Shown piece by piece: positions 32,603-42,292 of a stretch of DNA of 64,000 nucleotides (its first letter is position 1; each line of letters opens with the position of its first letter). The stretch spans positions 1,116,001 through 1,180,000 of the forward strand of contig OZ245025.1 in assembly GCA_965223465.1 (NCBI GenBank), read 5' to 3'. The DNA is from JAAELZ01 sp965223465 (lineage in GTDB: Bacteria; Pseudomonadota; Gammaproteobacteria; Arenicellales; Poriferihabitantaceae). The notes beneath the pieces were generated by a model that was given only the letters and a program-made list of their open reading frames with translations, did not search any database and had not been told where the DNA came from. Made by a program: the position numbers and the translations under genes.

Positions 32603-32872
32603 CTATATTTCGTCGGGTGCGTAAGCCTTAATACTGAGTGCGTGGATTTCATCTGGCATCATATCGCGCAAAGCCGCGTATATCAGCCGATGTCGCGCCA
32701 GCGTGTTCTCACCAGCAAATAGTGCGGAAACAATAGTAACATCAAAATGCCCCGCCCCTCCTTTCGCACCTGCGTGACCCGCATGTTTTGCGCTATCGTC
32801 AATGATATCCAACGACTCAGGCTGTAAAACAGCGCGCAATTTTTCTTCAATCTTTTTAACCCGTTCATTCAT
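32603..32872 (-). CDS. BolA-family protein
   Basis: An 89-residue protein of the BolA/IbaG family (N-terminal VKKIEEKLRAVLQPESLDII, central GAGHFDVTIVSALFAGE, then ALRDMMPDEIHALSIKAYAP). BolA proteins act with monothiol glutaredoxins in Fe-S cluster transfer and shape control. It overlaps the YciI-type gene by four bases. The His-Gly loop is kept (KGGAGHF). Confidence 0.9.
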   Translation of the reverse strand: MNERVKKIEEKLRAVLQPESLDIIDDSAKHAGHAGAKGGAGHFDVTIVSALFAGENTLARHRLIYAALRDMMPDEIHALSIKAYAPDEI

Positions 32873-33168
32873 GGCAAAGCTTTAATATAAGGCCTGACAG
32901 TCACATTCTGGTAGACGCCTGCATGAATATATGGGTCGTCTTTTGCCCAAGCCTCAGCAGCTTCAAGTGAACTAAATTCTGCCACGATCATACTTCCGGT
33001 CATGCCTGCTTCACCAGGATCTGCACTATCCACTGCTGGCATCGGGCCAGCCAGTACTAACTTGCCTTTATCTAACAAAACCTGCAACCTTGCAACATGC
33101 GCCGGGCGGGTTTCATTACGTTTTTTTAGGCTATCCGGGACGTCTTGCGCCCAAATCACATATAACAT
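32869..33168 (-). CDS. YciI-family protein
   Basis: A 99-residue protein with the YciI ferredoxin-like fold pattern: MLYVIWAQDVPDSLKKRNET, GKLVLAGPMPAVD, GSMIVAEFSSLEAAEAWAKD and DPYIHAGVYQNVTVRPY. The His and Asp of the family are in ETRPAHVARL and KDDPY. Enzymatic role unknown. It is coupled with bolA and follows the septation-protein gene, the usual enterobacterial order yciB-yciI-like. Confidence 0.9.
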   Translation of the reverse strand: MLYVIWAQDVPDSLKKRNETRPAHVARLQVLLDKGKLVLAGPMPAVDSADPGEAGMTGSMIVAEFSSLEAAEAWAKDDPYIHAGVYQNVTVRPYIKALP

Positions 33169-33219
33169 AAATTTTATTCCTGTCGCATCGTTAACGAAAA
33201 CATGGCTTCAATTTGGGTA

Positions 33220-33804
33220 TTATGCGTCTTTTTCATCGCCGTTTTTTTCCAGAGAATCAGGGTCGATATATTTAGCGATAAACAGCGTCTGTATAATAAC
33301 AAATATGAAGGTCAGACCTAAGACACCAAACACTTTAAAATCAACCCAGGTTTCCAATCTGACTTCCTCGGGTAAATCCAGGCGATAATAAAACGCGATA
33401 TACATATTGATAAAACCCACTATCACAAAAAACACCGCCCAAGCCAAGCTTAAGCGTGCCCAAACCTTTGCCGGCATCGATATCTGATTGCCCATCAACG
33501 CTTTGATTACGGATTTTTTAATCAGTATCGAACCAATAATAATGGCTGCGAACAGCCAGTTTACGATGGAAACCTTCCATTTCAGAAAAACCGGGTCACG
33601 TAATCCAATCGTGAGCCCCCCAAAGATCGCTACAGCAACCAACATAATAATATGCATTTTCTCCAAGCGTTTGTTTTTAAAATAAAACAAGCCTACCTGT
33701 ATAAAGGTAACGATAATCAGTACGGCTGTCGCAACATAAATCCCATAAAACTTATTTGCTACAAAAAATAAAATCAGCGGTAAAAAATCAAACAGTGCTT
33801 TCAT
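33220..33804 (-). CDS. yciB: septation protein A family membrane protein
   Basis: A 194-residue protein with five or more membrane helices (FDFLPLILFFVANKFYGIYV at the start) and the family signatures PVFLKWKVSIVNWLF and MPAKVWARLSLAWAVFF. YciB is an inner membrane protein linked to septation and envelope synthesis. The neighbouring BolA and YciI genes are a common group. Length is typical (about 180). Confidence 0.93.
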   Translation of the reverse strand: MKALFDFLPLILFFVANKFYGIYVATAVLIIVTFIQVGLFYFKNKRLEKMHIIMLVAVAIFGGLTIGLRDPVFLKWKVSIVNWLFAAIIIGSILIKKSVIKALMGNQISMPAKVWARLSLAWAVFFVIVGFINMYIAFYYRLDLPEEVRLETWVDFKVFGVLGLTFIFVIIQTLFIAKYIDPDSLEKNGDEKDA

Positions 33805-33900
33805 AAATTAGCGAATAGGATAGAGTGGATTTTCGCCGCCTGAGTATAATTCTTTCGGCAACCGGCGTGTTAATATTCAATCATAAATTGAAGCAAGTTT

Positions 33901-35511
33901 ATGTCTGACACCGTACCTTTTTTACCACCACACCTGGAAGGCCAAAGCTCCTGGTTGAGCAAAACTACCTCGGCCCGATTTCTTGGCCATCCTCTGGTCT
34001 GGTCAGCATTTACCGGCTTGTTTATATTTTTGGGCTATTTATGGTTACAGTATTACGCGCGCCCGCTATCGATAAGTATTGAACAATCGCATACGAATAA
34101 CAAGCATATAGTTGCGCCCACCAAAGGGAACTGGAACCCACAAATATACCAGCCGACTGAATCTGAGGAAACGATGCTGATCACACGACAGGGAGATGAA
34201 CTTCGGGCAAACAAGTATCGCACTATTATTGATCAGGAAAATCAAATTCAGCCCTTACTTGCTGCGGCTCGGAAACAACTCGATGACCGGCAATATACCG
34301 AACCCACCAAGGAAAATGCTTGGCACAGCTATCAGGTGGTGCTCACAATCGACCCGAGCAATCAAATAGCACAATCCGGTCATGCCCAAATTATTCAAAT
34401 TCTTGAAGAAAATGCTTCTTATGCAGTCAAAGAACAGCAATATGAGGAGGCAGAACGATGGCTCATTCAACTAGATGAGGTGCGCGCCAACCACCCTTTT
34501 CAAGATGATTTACGCAAACGCATCGCCGAGCAAATAAAAAAGGAACTGGCTGCCGCTGAGGCCGAAAGACAGCTTGAAAAACGCTTTCAATTACTGCAGG
34601 ACGCGCTGAGCGATGCGAAAGCGGCCTTGGAGGCCGAACCACCTCAACTCCGAGCGGCGTACGACTTATTTCAACGTGCGCTTACGTTGGATGAAACCAA
34701 TCTTCGCGCCAGTGCAGGTCTGGATGAAATTTATAACAAGCGCATTGATATGGCGAAACTCGCCATCGCAAAAGGCGATTATTTACAAGCGCAAGAACAA
34801 ATTGACCGCCTTCAAAAAATTGGGGTAGATGATCAGAGAACTGATAGATTAAAAGCGGCACTTAAGTCTGCACAAGCGAGAGAAATGGTCAGGCAAAATA
34901 GAGTTCGCGGTGGATCACCAAGCAATCAAACAGCACCTGGCACGATTAGACCGAACCTTGCTACTGCTAACAACACACCGAGCATCAATCGCCGTGCCAA
35001 TTCATCGGTTGTGCTCGAACAAGACGATAAGTATGCACAATTACTCAAAGGAATTGATGCCTATTATGCAGGCGACTATGACCATGCTTTTAAACAACTG
35101 CATCCGCTCGCGGAAGAAGGCGTAGCGCGTGCCCAATTTCGCCTGGGCATCATGTATAGCCAAGGGAGAACGGTCGTAGAAAACAATGATCTAGCCCGCC
35201 AATGGATCGCACAGGCCCTGCCCACGGTTCTACGTGCGGCGCAAAATAACGAAGCCTGGGCGCAGTCAGATCTGGGCACAGCCTATGAACTAGGTATTGG
35301 TAGGGACAAAAACACCAAAATGGCCGCAAGCTGGTATAAAAAAGCAGCTGAACAAGGTTACGCCGGCGCACAAACCAATCTCGGCGTCTTATACGGTAGC
35401 GGCGTGGGTGTTCGCTATGATCGTCAACGCGCCATATACTGGCTCAAGCTCGCAGCTGAACAGGGAGACAAAATCGCGCAGGACAATCTTAGAATTCTCA
35501 ACGCGCGTTAG
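33901..35511 (+). CDS. membrane-anchored TPR/Sel1-repeat protein
   Basis: A 536-residue protein. An N-terminal membrane helix (LVWSAFTGLFIFLGYLWLQY) is followed by a helical TPR-like domain with coiled coil (residues 110 to 320), a polar linker with several Asn/Ser and four Sel1-like repeats at the end (AQFRLGIMYSQGRTV, AQSDLGTAYELGIGRD, AQTNLGVLYGSGVGVR). It is probably periplasmic and acts as a scaffold. The exact role is not known. It is a single transcription unit opposite to yciB. Confidence 0.8.
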   Translation: MSDTVPFLPPHLEGQSSWLSKTTSARFLGHPLVWSAFTGLFIFLGYLWLQYYARPLSISIEQSHTNNKHIVAPTKGNWNPQIYQPTESEETMLITRQGDELRANKYRTIIDQENQIQPLLAAARKQLDDRQYTEPTKENAWHSYQVVLTIDPSNQIAQSGHAQIIQILEENASYAVKEQQYEEAERWLIQLDEVRANHPFQDDLRKRIAEQIKKELAAAEAERQLEKRFQLLQDALSDAKAALEAEPPQLRAAYDLFQRALTLDETNLRASAGLDEIYNKRIDMAKLAIAKGDYLQAQEQIDRLQKIGVDDQRTDRLKAALKSAQAREMVRQNRVRGGSPSNQTAPGTIRPNLATANNTPSINRRANSSVVLEQDDKYAQLLKGIDAYYAGDYDHAFKQLHPLAEEGVARAQFRLGIMYSQGRTVVENNDLARQWIAQALPTVLRAAQNNEAWAQSDLGTAYELGIGRDKNTKMAASWYKKAAEQGYAGAQTNLGVLYGSGVGVRYDRQRAIYWLKLAAEQGDKIAQDNLRILNAR

Positions 35512-35620
35512 ATCAAATCAGCGTTTCTTATTCAAAATAACGTTTTCTGACCTGGATCAAAAACTCGCTATAAGGGCCTCAATATACTATCGACTAATTT
35601 AGTCTATTGAGGTAAGCAAA

Positions 35621-35749
35621 GTGGAACTTTGGATGGATTTACTATTCGGAAACTGGATAGGTATATTGAGCATGGTGACGGTATTCGGCGCTCTACTAAC
35701 GATTGTTATACTGAGTTTAATGCTGTATCGAAAAAGCCGTAGAAACTGA
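35621..35749 (+). CDS. DUF3149-family small membrane protein
   Basis: A 42-residue protein with one membrane helix (FGALLTIVILSLMLYRK), GAGGT eight bases before the GTG start. The start MELWMDLLFGNWIGILSM is the characteristic one of the short DUF3149 proteins of gammaproteobacteria. Function unknown. Confidence 0.75.
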   Translation: MELWMDLLFGNWIGILSMVTVFGALLTIVILSLMLYRKSRRN

Positions 35750-35795
35750 CGCGACCGCAGCGGCCCGCTAGTTAATCGACCCTGACCTTATGTAA

Positions 35796-36263
35796 CTAAC
35801 GTTTATCCGCAAAAAACTGGCTGATGAGCGTAGCCGCTTCGCGCTGCAAAATACCGCTGGTGATCGTGCATTGATGATTTAGCAGAGGGGATTGCAGCAC
35901 ATTCGCGACACTACCCGCTGCGCCCCATCGTTCATCTGGGGTAGCATAGATCACATGGCTAATCCGTGCGTGTAATATCGCACCTGCACACATGACACAA
36001 GGCTCCAGGGTCACGTATAACTTTGCCCCATTGAGTCGGTAATTCCCAATACACTGCGCGGCTTCGCGTAAAGCAATAATCTCTGCGTGCGCACTCGGAT
36101 CTTTTGTCAGACGACTTTGGTTGTAACCAACTCCAATAATCTTTCCTTTTAGGCTAACAACCGCACCCACCGGTACTTCACCCATGCTGGCAGCTATCTG
36201 GGCCTGCTCAAGTGCTGCCTCCATAAAGGCCAAGCGATATCTATGTGCCTTATTCCCACTCAA
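35796..36263 (-). CDS. tadA: tRNA-specific adenosine deaminase
   Basis: A 155-residue protein with the zinc deaminase motifs HAEIIALREA (zinc His and catalytic Glu) and PCVMCAGAI (two zinc Cys). It converts A34 to inosine in tRNA-Arg(ACG). It overlaps the end of guaA by 14 bases and is cotranscribed. Length is typical. Confidence 0.97.
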   Translation of the reverse strand: MSGNKAHRYRLAFMEAALEQAQIAASMGEVPVGAVVSLKGKIIGVGYNQSRLTKDPSAHAEIIALREAAQCIGNYRLNGAKLYVTLEPCVMCAGAILHARISHVIYATPDERWGAAGSVANVLQSPLLNHQCTITSGILQREAATLISQFFADKR

Positions 36264-37803
36264 TCGTCGCAGGCGGTTTACCGGAAATATCGTAGCTCAC
36301 TCGACTCACGCCACGTACTTCGTTGATAATTCGGTTCGATATTGTCGCCAGCACTTCGTAAGGAATACGCGACCAGATTGCGGTCATAAAATCAATGGTT
36401 TCAACCGCCCGCAGCGCAATAACATATTCATAGGCGCGATTGTCGCCGACCACGCCAACCGACTTGACCGGCAAAAACACCGCAAACGCCTGACTGATGC
36501 TGTCATATAAGCCATTGCGATGTAACTCTTCCAGATAAATCGCATCTGCCTGACGCAGGATATCAGCATATTCTTTTTTAACCTCGCCTAATATACGTAC
36601 GCCCAAACCGGGGCCGGGAAATGGGTGACGATAAATCATCTGCTTAGGCAAGCCCAACTCTACACCCAATTTACGTACTTCATCTTTAAACAAATCGCGC
36701 AGCGGCTCAACCAGGCCCAGCGCCATTTCTTCAGGCAACCCCCCTACGTTGTGATGCGATTTGATTACTTTCGCTTTACCAAGCTTGTTGCCCGCTGATT
36801 CGATCACGTCTGGGTATATCGTTCCTTGTGCTAACCATTTTGCATGATCTAGCTTGGCCGCTTCACGTTCGAAAATTTCAATAAATTTATTACCAATAAT
36901 TTTGCGCTTTTTCTCAGGTTCTGCTTCACCTGCCAATGCATCCAAAAACTCGTTTTCAGCATCAACCCGAACCACCCTGACACCCAGATTATCTGCAAAA
37001 GTTTGCATAACCTGATCACCTTCATCCAGGCGTAATAGCCCATTGTCCACAAAGATACAGGTAAGTTGATCTCCAATCGCTTGATGAAGTAAAGCGGCTA
37101 CTACCGACGAATCCACCCCGCCGGAAAGCCCCAATATCACTTCATCTGTCCCAACCTGGGTACGCACATTTTCGATACTTTGCTTGGCAATATTGGCCGG
37201 CTGCCAGTCGTCTCCACAACCACATATTTCATGCGCAAAATTTGCAATAATCTGCTTGCCGTCTTGCGTATGCGTAACTTCGGGATGAAACTGAATCCCA
37301 TAAAAATCACGATCTTCATCTGCAAATGCTGCCAGCGGCGCGTTGCGACTCGCCCCCACGACCTTGAAGCCTTTGGGTATAGCGCTTACTCTATCACCAT
37401 GACTCATCCAGACATCCATGGTGTCATGTGGTATCCCGGCAAACAGTCTACAAGGCGCTTTCACATGAATCTGCGCGTGACCATATTCTTTGTGATCCGA
37501 ATCCTCTACCCCACCACCCAGTTGCGCTGACATAGTTTGCATGCCATAGCATATGCCCAAAATCGGCAAGCCCATCGCGAAAAGTTCAGGGTGCGCACGC
37601 GGGGTTGCTTCAGTAGTAACGGACTCTGGCCCACCGGATAAAATAATCCCCTTGGGCATGAACTTATCAATCGCGTCGATTGGTGCATCAAACGGATAAA
37701 TTTCGCAATATACACCTACTTCACGCACGTTGCGTGCGATGAGTTGGGTATATTGCGAGCCAAAATCAACGACCAATATTCGGTCGGTGTGCGGATCTTG
37801 CAT
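36250..37803 (-). CDS. guaA: GMP synthase (glutamine-hydrolysing)
   Basis: A 517-residue protein. An N-terminal class I glutamine amidotransferase domain (GICYGMQ with the nucleophile Cys, FHPEVTHT with His) is followed by an ATP-PPase domain with SGGVDSSV and a dimerisation domain ending TIEWE. It makes GMP from XMP. It is downstream of guaB with a 42-base gap, the usual guaBA order. Confidence 0.99.
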   Translation of the reverse strand: MQDPHTDRILVVDFGSQYTQLIARNVREVGVYCEIYPFDAPIDAIDKFMPKGIILSGGPESVTTEATPRAHPELFAMGLPILGICYGMQTMSAQLGGGVEDSDHKEYGHAQIHVKAPCRLFAGIPHDTMDVWMSHGDRVSAIPKGFKVVGASRNAPLAAFADEDRDFYGIQFHPEVTHTQDGKQIIANFAHEICGCGDDWQPANIAKQSIENVRTQVGTDEVILGLSGGVDSSVVAALLHQAIGDQLTCIFVDNGLLRLDEGDQVMQTFADNLGVRVVRVDAENEFLDALAGEAEPEKKRKIIGNKFIEIFEREAAKLDHAKWLAQGTIYPDVIESAGNKLGKAKVIKSHHNVGGLPEEMALGLVEPLRDLFKDEVRKLGVELGLPKQMIYRHPFPGPGLGVRILGEVKKEYADILRQADAIYLEELHRNGLYDSISQAFAVFLPVKSVGVVGDNRAYEYVIALRAVETIDFMTAIWSRIPYEVLATISNRIINEVRGVSRVSYDISGKPPATIEWE

Positions 37804-37845
37804 TTAATCTATTGGAAGAATAACGGTTGTATAAAAGTGATACTT

Positions 37846-39303
37846 CTAATGACGCTGATAATTGGGGGCTTCTTTAACAATGGACACATCATGAACATGG
37901 CTTTCATTCATACCCGCATTGGTAATACGCACAAACTTAGCTTGCTCGCGCATTTCATCGATGGTGGCATTACCGGTATAGCCCATACTAGAGCGCAACC
38001 CACCCATTAATTGATGCACGATATTGAGCATTGAGCCTTTGTAAGGCACCCGCCCTTCTATCCCTTCAGGAACCAGCTTTTCCGTGGCTTTCACGCCTTC
38101 CTGGAAATAGCGATCTTTTGATCCTTTTGCCATCGCACCGACTGACCCCATGCCCCGATAAGATTTGTACGAACGTCCTTGATAAATTTCAATTTCACCC
38201 GGAGACTCATCGGTACCCGCAAGCAAGCTGCCGACCATCACGCAATGCGCCCCGGCACCAATAGCTTTTGCGATATCGCCAGAAAATCGTAAGCCCCCAT
38301 CGGCGATAAATGGAATTCCGGAGCCTTTCAATGCCGTAGCAACATCCATAACGGCTTGAATCTGCGGCACCCCGACACCGGCCACAATACGAGTGGTACA
38401 AATTGATCCCGGGCCAATGCCCACCTTAACGCCATCTGCACCCACCTCAACCAAATCCAGCGCGGCGGTAGCCGTTGCGATATTGCCACCCACGACCTGG
38501 ACATCATATTGGCGTTTTATCTCCCGCACTCGACTTAGCACCCCAGAAGAATGGCCATGCGCTGTATCCACAATAATGGCATCCACACCCGCTTTCACCA
38601 GGAGTTCCGCGCGTTCATCAGAATCCGCACCGGTACCAACCGCTGCGGCCACCAATAAACGCCCCTGATCATCTTTGCAAGCGTTGGGAAAATCGGTTGA
38701 TTTCTGAATATCCTTAACTGTAATCAAACCTTTAAGATTAAAGTCGTCGTCTACAACGATCAGTTTTTCGATCCGATTTTCATGTAATAACTTTTTCACG
38801 CGCCCATGGCTCGCCCCTTCTTTAACAGTCACGAGACGATCTTGTGGGGTCATGATTTCACTCACTTTTGCTTCGTGGTTTAGTTCAAAACGCAAATCAC
38901 GATTGGTGACGATCCCAACCACTTTGGTTCCGTCCACCACAGGCACGCCAGAAATATGGTGGGTAATCATTAATTCAAGTACGTCACTCACGCGCGCACT
39001 TTGCTTAACCGTAATCGGGTCATGAATCACACCACTTTCATGCTTTTTCACCTTTGCGACCTGTTCCGCTTGGGCAGAAGGCGACAAATTTCTATGAATC
39101 ACACCAACACCGCCTTCCTGCGCTAAACAAATGGCGGTACGCGCTTCTGTGACGGTATCCATAGCAGCGGATACCAGCGGAATATTGATTTTAAGATCGC
39201 GCGTAAATAAGGTGTTGAGCGTTGCCTGATGAGGCAAAATCTCGGATTTTTGAGGGACGAGCAGAACGTCGTCAAAGGTCAGTGCAAGTTGTATATTTTC
39301 CAT
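37846..39303 (-). CDS. guaB: IMP dehydrogenase
   Basis: A 485-residue protein. The catalytic barrel with GIGPGSICTTRI (active-site Cys) is interrupted by two CBS domains at about 95 to 205 (IMTPQDRLVTVK). It oxidises IMP to XMP, the first step to GMP. The ATG chosen gives MENIQLALTFDDVLLVPQKS, the normal GuaB N-terminus; a longer frame begins 12 codons earlier. The upstream gap of 241 bases would hold its promoter. Confidence 0.98.
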   Translation of the reverse strand: MENIQLALTFDDVLLVPQKSEILPHQATLNTLFTRDLKINIPLVSAAMDTVTEARTAICLAQEGGVGVIHRNLSPSAQAEQVAKVKKHESGVIHDPITVKQSARVSDVLELMITHHISGVPVVDGTKVVGIVTNRDLRFELNHEAKVSEIMTPQDRLVTVKEGASHGRVKKLLHENRIEKLIVVDDDFNLKGLITVKDIQKSTDFPNACKDDQGRLLVAAAVGTGADSDERAELLVKAGVDAIIVDTAHGHSSGVLSRVREIKRQYDVQVVGGNIATATAALDLVEVGADGVKVGIGPGSICTTRIVAGVGVPQIQAVMDVATALKGSGIPFIADGGLRFSGDIAKAIGAGAHCVMVGSLLAGTDESPGEIEIYQGRSYKSYRGMGSVGAMAKGSKDRYFQEGVKATEKLVPEGIEGRVPYKGSMLNIVHQLMGGLRSSMGYTGNATIDEMREQAKFVRITNAGMNESHVHDVSIVKEAPNYQRH

Positions 39304-39544
39304 CTGCGGATTATACAGAAAGCGAAGTTTTACGTGCACCCCAAAGTGCCTGTATTTACTAATATATTAACGGAATTATGCTGTAATCATTTTCATACTG
39401 CCGATGAATTTTTATGATAGATAAATAATTCTTTGCCCTTTTATCATCTGCTTATTGTAAGATAGCTCGATAATAATTTTAGCGCTGTACAGCTATACAG
39501 CACTAACAAATCAAAATAATTGACAACCTACACCTGGAGAGAAG

Positions 39545-39907
39545 ATGAAAAATAAATTTACCACAGCAATAGCAACCGCATTCTTGCTGGCGGGCTGCGC
39601 AACGAGTGATAACAACGATAAGGCTGCTATGTCAACTGATGCAGCAATGGGCAACGCTGTTATCGCGCAAGCAGAGGCGGATGTTAAAACGGCACTTGAC
39701 GCTGGCGCACAATGGCTTATTCTGGACAAGTCTGCTGGTAGCAAGGCTGTTTCGTTTAATAAACTAATTGAAATCGCTAAAGAAAAGGAAGCAGCTGGCG
39801 AAACCGAGGAAGCGGAACGCATCGCCATGCATGTTTCCGAAGCGTCTAAAATGGCACTGGGGCAACACGAAAGATATGCAAATGCGCGCCCCAGATATAA
39901 CAATTAG
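39545..39907 (+). CDS. small helical lipoprotein (SoxK/Lpp-like)
   Basis: A 120-residue lipoprotein (signal MKNKFTTAIATAFLLAGCAT, lipobox LAGC) with a long helix rich in Ala, Lys and Glu (IEIAKEKEAAGETEEAERIA). It resembles SoxXA-binding and other helical lipoproteins that stand alone in gammaproteobacteria. Attached to the outer membrane. A terminator follows 24 bases after the stop. Exact role is not known. Confidence 0.75.
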   Translation: MKNKFTTAIATAFLLAGCATSDNNDKAAMSTDAAMGNAVIAQAEADVKTALDAGAQWLILDKSAGSKAVSFNKLIEIAKEKEAAGETEEAERIAMHVSEASKMALGQHERYANARPRYNN

Positions 39908-39930
39908 CATTTTCAATCTCATTCCTTATG

Positions 39931-39956
39931 AGCCGGGCGATTAGCTCGGCTTTTTT
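39931..39956 (+). terminator. rho-independent terminator ending at the xseA start codon
   Basis: AGCCGGGC, GATTA, GCTCGGCT (one G-U pair) and six T. The T run is directly followed by the xseA ATG. Confidence 0.9.
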
Positions 39957-41297
39957 ATGCCCGTGGAAACACTAAATAGCCCTAACATTTACTCGGTTGA
40001 ATCCTTAAATGCGCAGCTAAAAAAGCTGTTGGAAATGAGCTACACAGATGTATGGGTCGAAGGCGAGGTGGGGAGTATCGCCAGCCCGCCCTCAGGCCAT
40101 ACCTATTTTACGCTCAAAGATAATAGTAGCGTTCTTAAATGCGTTTTGTTCAAGCATAAAAAGTATTTAGCTAGTTGTTTACCTATTGAAGGTGAACGAA
40201 TTTTGATCAGAGGGCGTGTCTCGATGTACACGGGGCGCGGCGAAGTACAGTTGATTTGCAGCTATATTGAAGCAGCAGGCGAAGGAGAATTACGACGTCA
40301 ATTTGAAGCGCTAAAAACCTCGCTCAAGGCAGAAGGCCTGTTTGATGAAGAACGAAAGCAGACCTTACCTAAGTATCCCAAAATAATCGCGCTGATCACG
40401 TCCTTAGAAGGCGCGGTGCTGCACGATATGATCACGACCTTTGCGCGTCGCTATCCACTGGTCAAGCTCAGGATATATCCGACCAATGTACAAGGTAAGA
40501 TCGCAAAAGACACCTTGCTGCAAGCGCTAAAACTGGCCACAATAGATGCGCCTGACAGCATTATTCTCGCTCGTGGTGGTGGCAGTATTGAGGACTTACA
40601 GGTATTTAACGATGAAGCCCTCGCGCGTGCGATTTTTGTCTGTCCAATCCCAATCATAAGCGCAATCGGACATGAAACGGATTTCGTGATCAGCGATTTT
40701 GTCGCAGACATGCGCGCACCAACGCCCACTGCGGCAGTCACCTTGTGCACACCTGATATTTTTGAGCTACATGAAAAACTGCTGCAATTTGATTCTAAAT
40801 TAGACCAATTAGCATCAAATCAGATTGCCTCAAAACAGCAACAGCTTGATATCACACATCAGCGTCTCAAACATCCAAATGACTGGCTCTTGTGGCAAAA
40901 CAATGCGCTCCAAAGTTGGCGGCTTAAACTATATTTAGCCCAACAAAGTACCTTGAAAAGCCATCAGCAATCTCTAGAGAAATTTAAATCTAAACTGCTA
41001 TTTATATCACCCCAAAACCAACTCAGTAATAAGCACTATGTCTATCAGGCAACAAGCGCACGCTTGCATAACGGTGTTACCCAATCCATTAATGAGGCCA
41101 AAATTGAGCTTGGTCGCCTAACCGCCAAATTACAGGCTTTAAGCCCGCGGCAAACCCTGTCACGCGGATATTCGATACTCCAAAAACAAGACGGCCTAGT
41201 GGTAAAAAATGCCGCGCAAACCAGCGAACATGAAGTGCTCAAAGCCACCCTATCAAAAGGTAAGCTGGATGTTGAGGTAAAACCCAAGCAACCCTAG
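39957..41297 (+). CDS. xseA: exodeoxyribonuclease VII large subunit
   Basis: A 446-residue protein. It has an N-terminal OB fold with YTDVWVEGEVGSI and SGHTYFTLKD, a catalytic core with ITSLEGAVLHD, ILARGGGSIEDLQVFNDE and SAIGHETDFVISDFVADMRAPTPTAA, then a helical arm and the C-terminal LSRGYSIL. It degrades single-stranded DNA. The first ATG has no Shine-Dalgarno because a terminator stem lies in its place; the start and expression mode are therefore uncertain. Confidence 0.96.
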   Translation: MPVETLNSPNIYSVESLNAQLKKLLEMSYTDVWVEGEVGSIASPPSGHTYFTLKDNSSVLKCVLFKHKKYLASCLPIEGERILIRGRVSMYTGRGEVQLICSYIEAAGEGELRRQFEALKTSLKAEGLFDEERKQTLPKYPKIIALITSLEGAVLHDMITTFARRYPLVKLRIYPTNVQGKIAKDTLLQALKLATIDAPDSIILARGGGSIEDLQVFNDEALARAIFVCPIPIISAIGHETDFVISDFVADMRAPTPTAAVTLCTPDIFELHEKLLQFDSKLDQLASNQIASKQQQLDITHQRLKHPNDWLLWQNNALQSWRLKLYLAQQSTLKSHQQSLEKFKSKLLFISPQNQLSNKHYVYQATSARLHNGVTQSINEAKIELGRLTAKLQALSPRQTLSRGYSILQKQDGLVVKNAAQTSEHEVLKATLSKGKLDVEVKPKQP

Positions 41298-41340
41298 TCA
41301 AAGAAACCTCGCAACGCTACTGAGAAGCCTATCTTGATTC

Positions 41341-42261
41341 CTAGCGGATTCTGACCGCAACAGAGTATCCTCGATCCGTATAGGCAATATACTCAAATTT
41401 ATGCCCTGATTGTTCAATAAACTCCATGAATGCCTTGTATTCGTGATCCCGCCAGTAGGGGTAATTAATAAATTCATCAAAGACAATTACCGTTCCACTG
41501 ACTATTTGTCTAGCCAACCCATTCAGAATCGTTTTAGTAGAAGAATACAAATCTGCATCGGCGTGCAAAAATGCGACGGGTTCTGAATTAGCCTCAACAA
41601 AAGGTGCTAATGTTTGGTCAAACCAGCCTTTGTGTAACTTAACATTTTCGTGCACCTTCGGAAATTGACCATCTTTGTTGAACGTACCTTCGGCCAGGGC
41701 ACCCCATTGCTCGGGTAAACCCTCAAATGAATCAAAGCCATGAACAATTTGCTCGGGGCCGACTTGTTCAGCGATAAAATTAATGGTCTTACCCGAAAAA
41801 ACGCCGAACTCGAGGTACAGGCCATCCAGGCTAACTGCATCCAGTGCTGCTTTGAGTGTGTCAAATGCATGGGGCTTGCCCTCCAGATGTGGAATATGCT
41901 CCTGCACGAATGCTCCCGCTTCTCTGGTCGCTTGAATCATGCGCTGTTCCCGTATGCTATTCGGAATCGCTGCCCAATGCATTCCCTCGGTGGTCGGCCG
42001 GACATGGTTGGCTTTCCATACAGCCTTTTTGACCTCTTCATTATTAAGTCTTTTAATCATAGACTTATTAGAGATATCTTGGGTTATTTCTCGTTGAAAA
42101 TAGCGATCTAAAAGCGCATCAATCGCGCCTTGAGAAGACGCTCGCCGAAGATAGTTATCAAAAAGCGTAAACACCATATTCTGGGTTTTTTCCTGCTGCA
42201 ATGCGCTGGTGAGCGCTGAAGAAAACACCTCCGTCAGTTTATTTTTTAGTTTCCGATACAT
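41341..42261 (-). CDS. TylF/MycF-like SAM-dependent methyltransferase
   Basis: About 306 residues with a helical N-terminal part. The class I SAM-binding core (DGLYLEFGVFSGKTINFIAE) follows, with the TylF-type HGFDSFEGLPEQWGA and FLHADADLYSSTKTIL (metal-binding Asp) and DEFINYPYW. Such enzymes methylate sugars or secondary metabolites. The start is not certain: a GTG 60 bases earlier, inside the der gene, keeps the frame open. It is the last gene of the leftward block. Confidence 0.82.
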   Translation of the reverse strand: MYRKLKNKLTEVFSSALTSALQQEKTQNMVFTLFDNYLRRASSQGAIDALLDRYFQREITQDISNKSMIKRLNNEEVKKAVWKANHVRPTTEGMHWAAIPNSIREQRMIQATREAGAFVQEHIPHLEGKPHAFDTLKAALDAVSLDGLYLEFGVFSGKTINFIAEQVGPEQIVHGFDSFEGLPEQWGALAEGTFNKDGQFPKVHENVKLHKGWFDQTLAPFVEANSEPVAFLHADADLYSSTKTILNGLARQIVSGTVIVFDEFINYPYWRDHEYKAFMEFIEQSGHKFEYIAYTDRGYSVAVRIR

Positions 42262-42292
42262 CACGATTTGACTAAGTATGTGCTCATTATTT

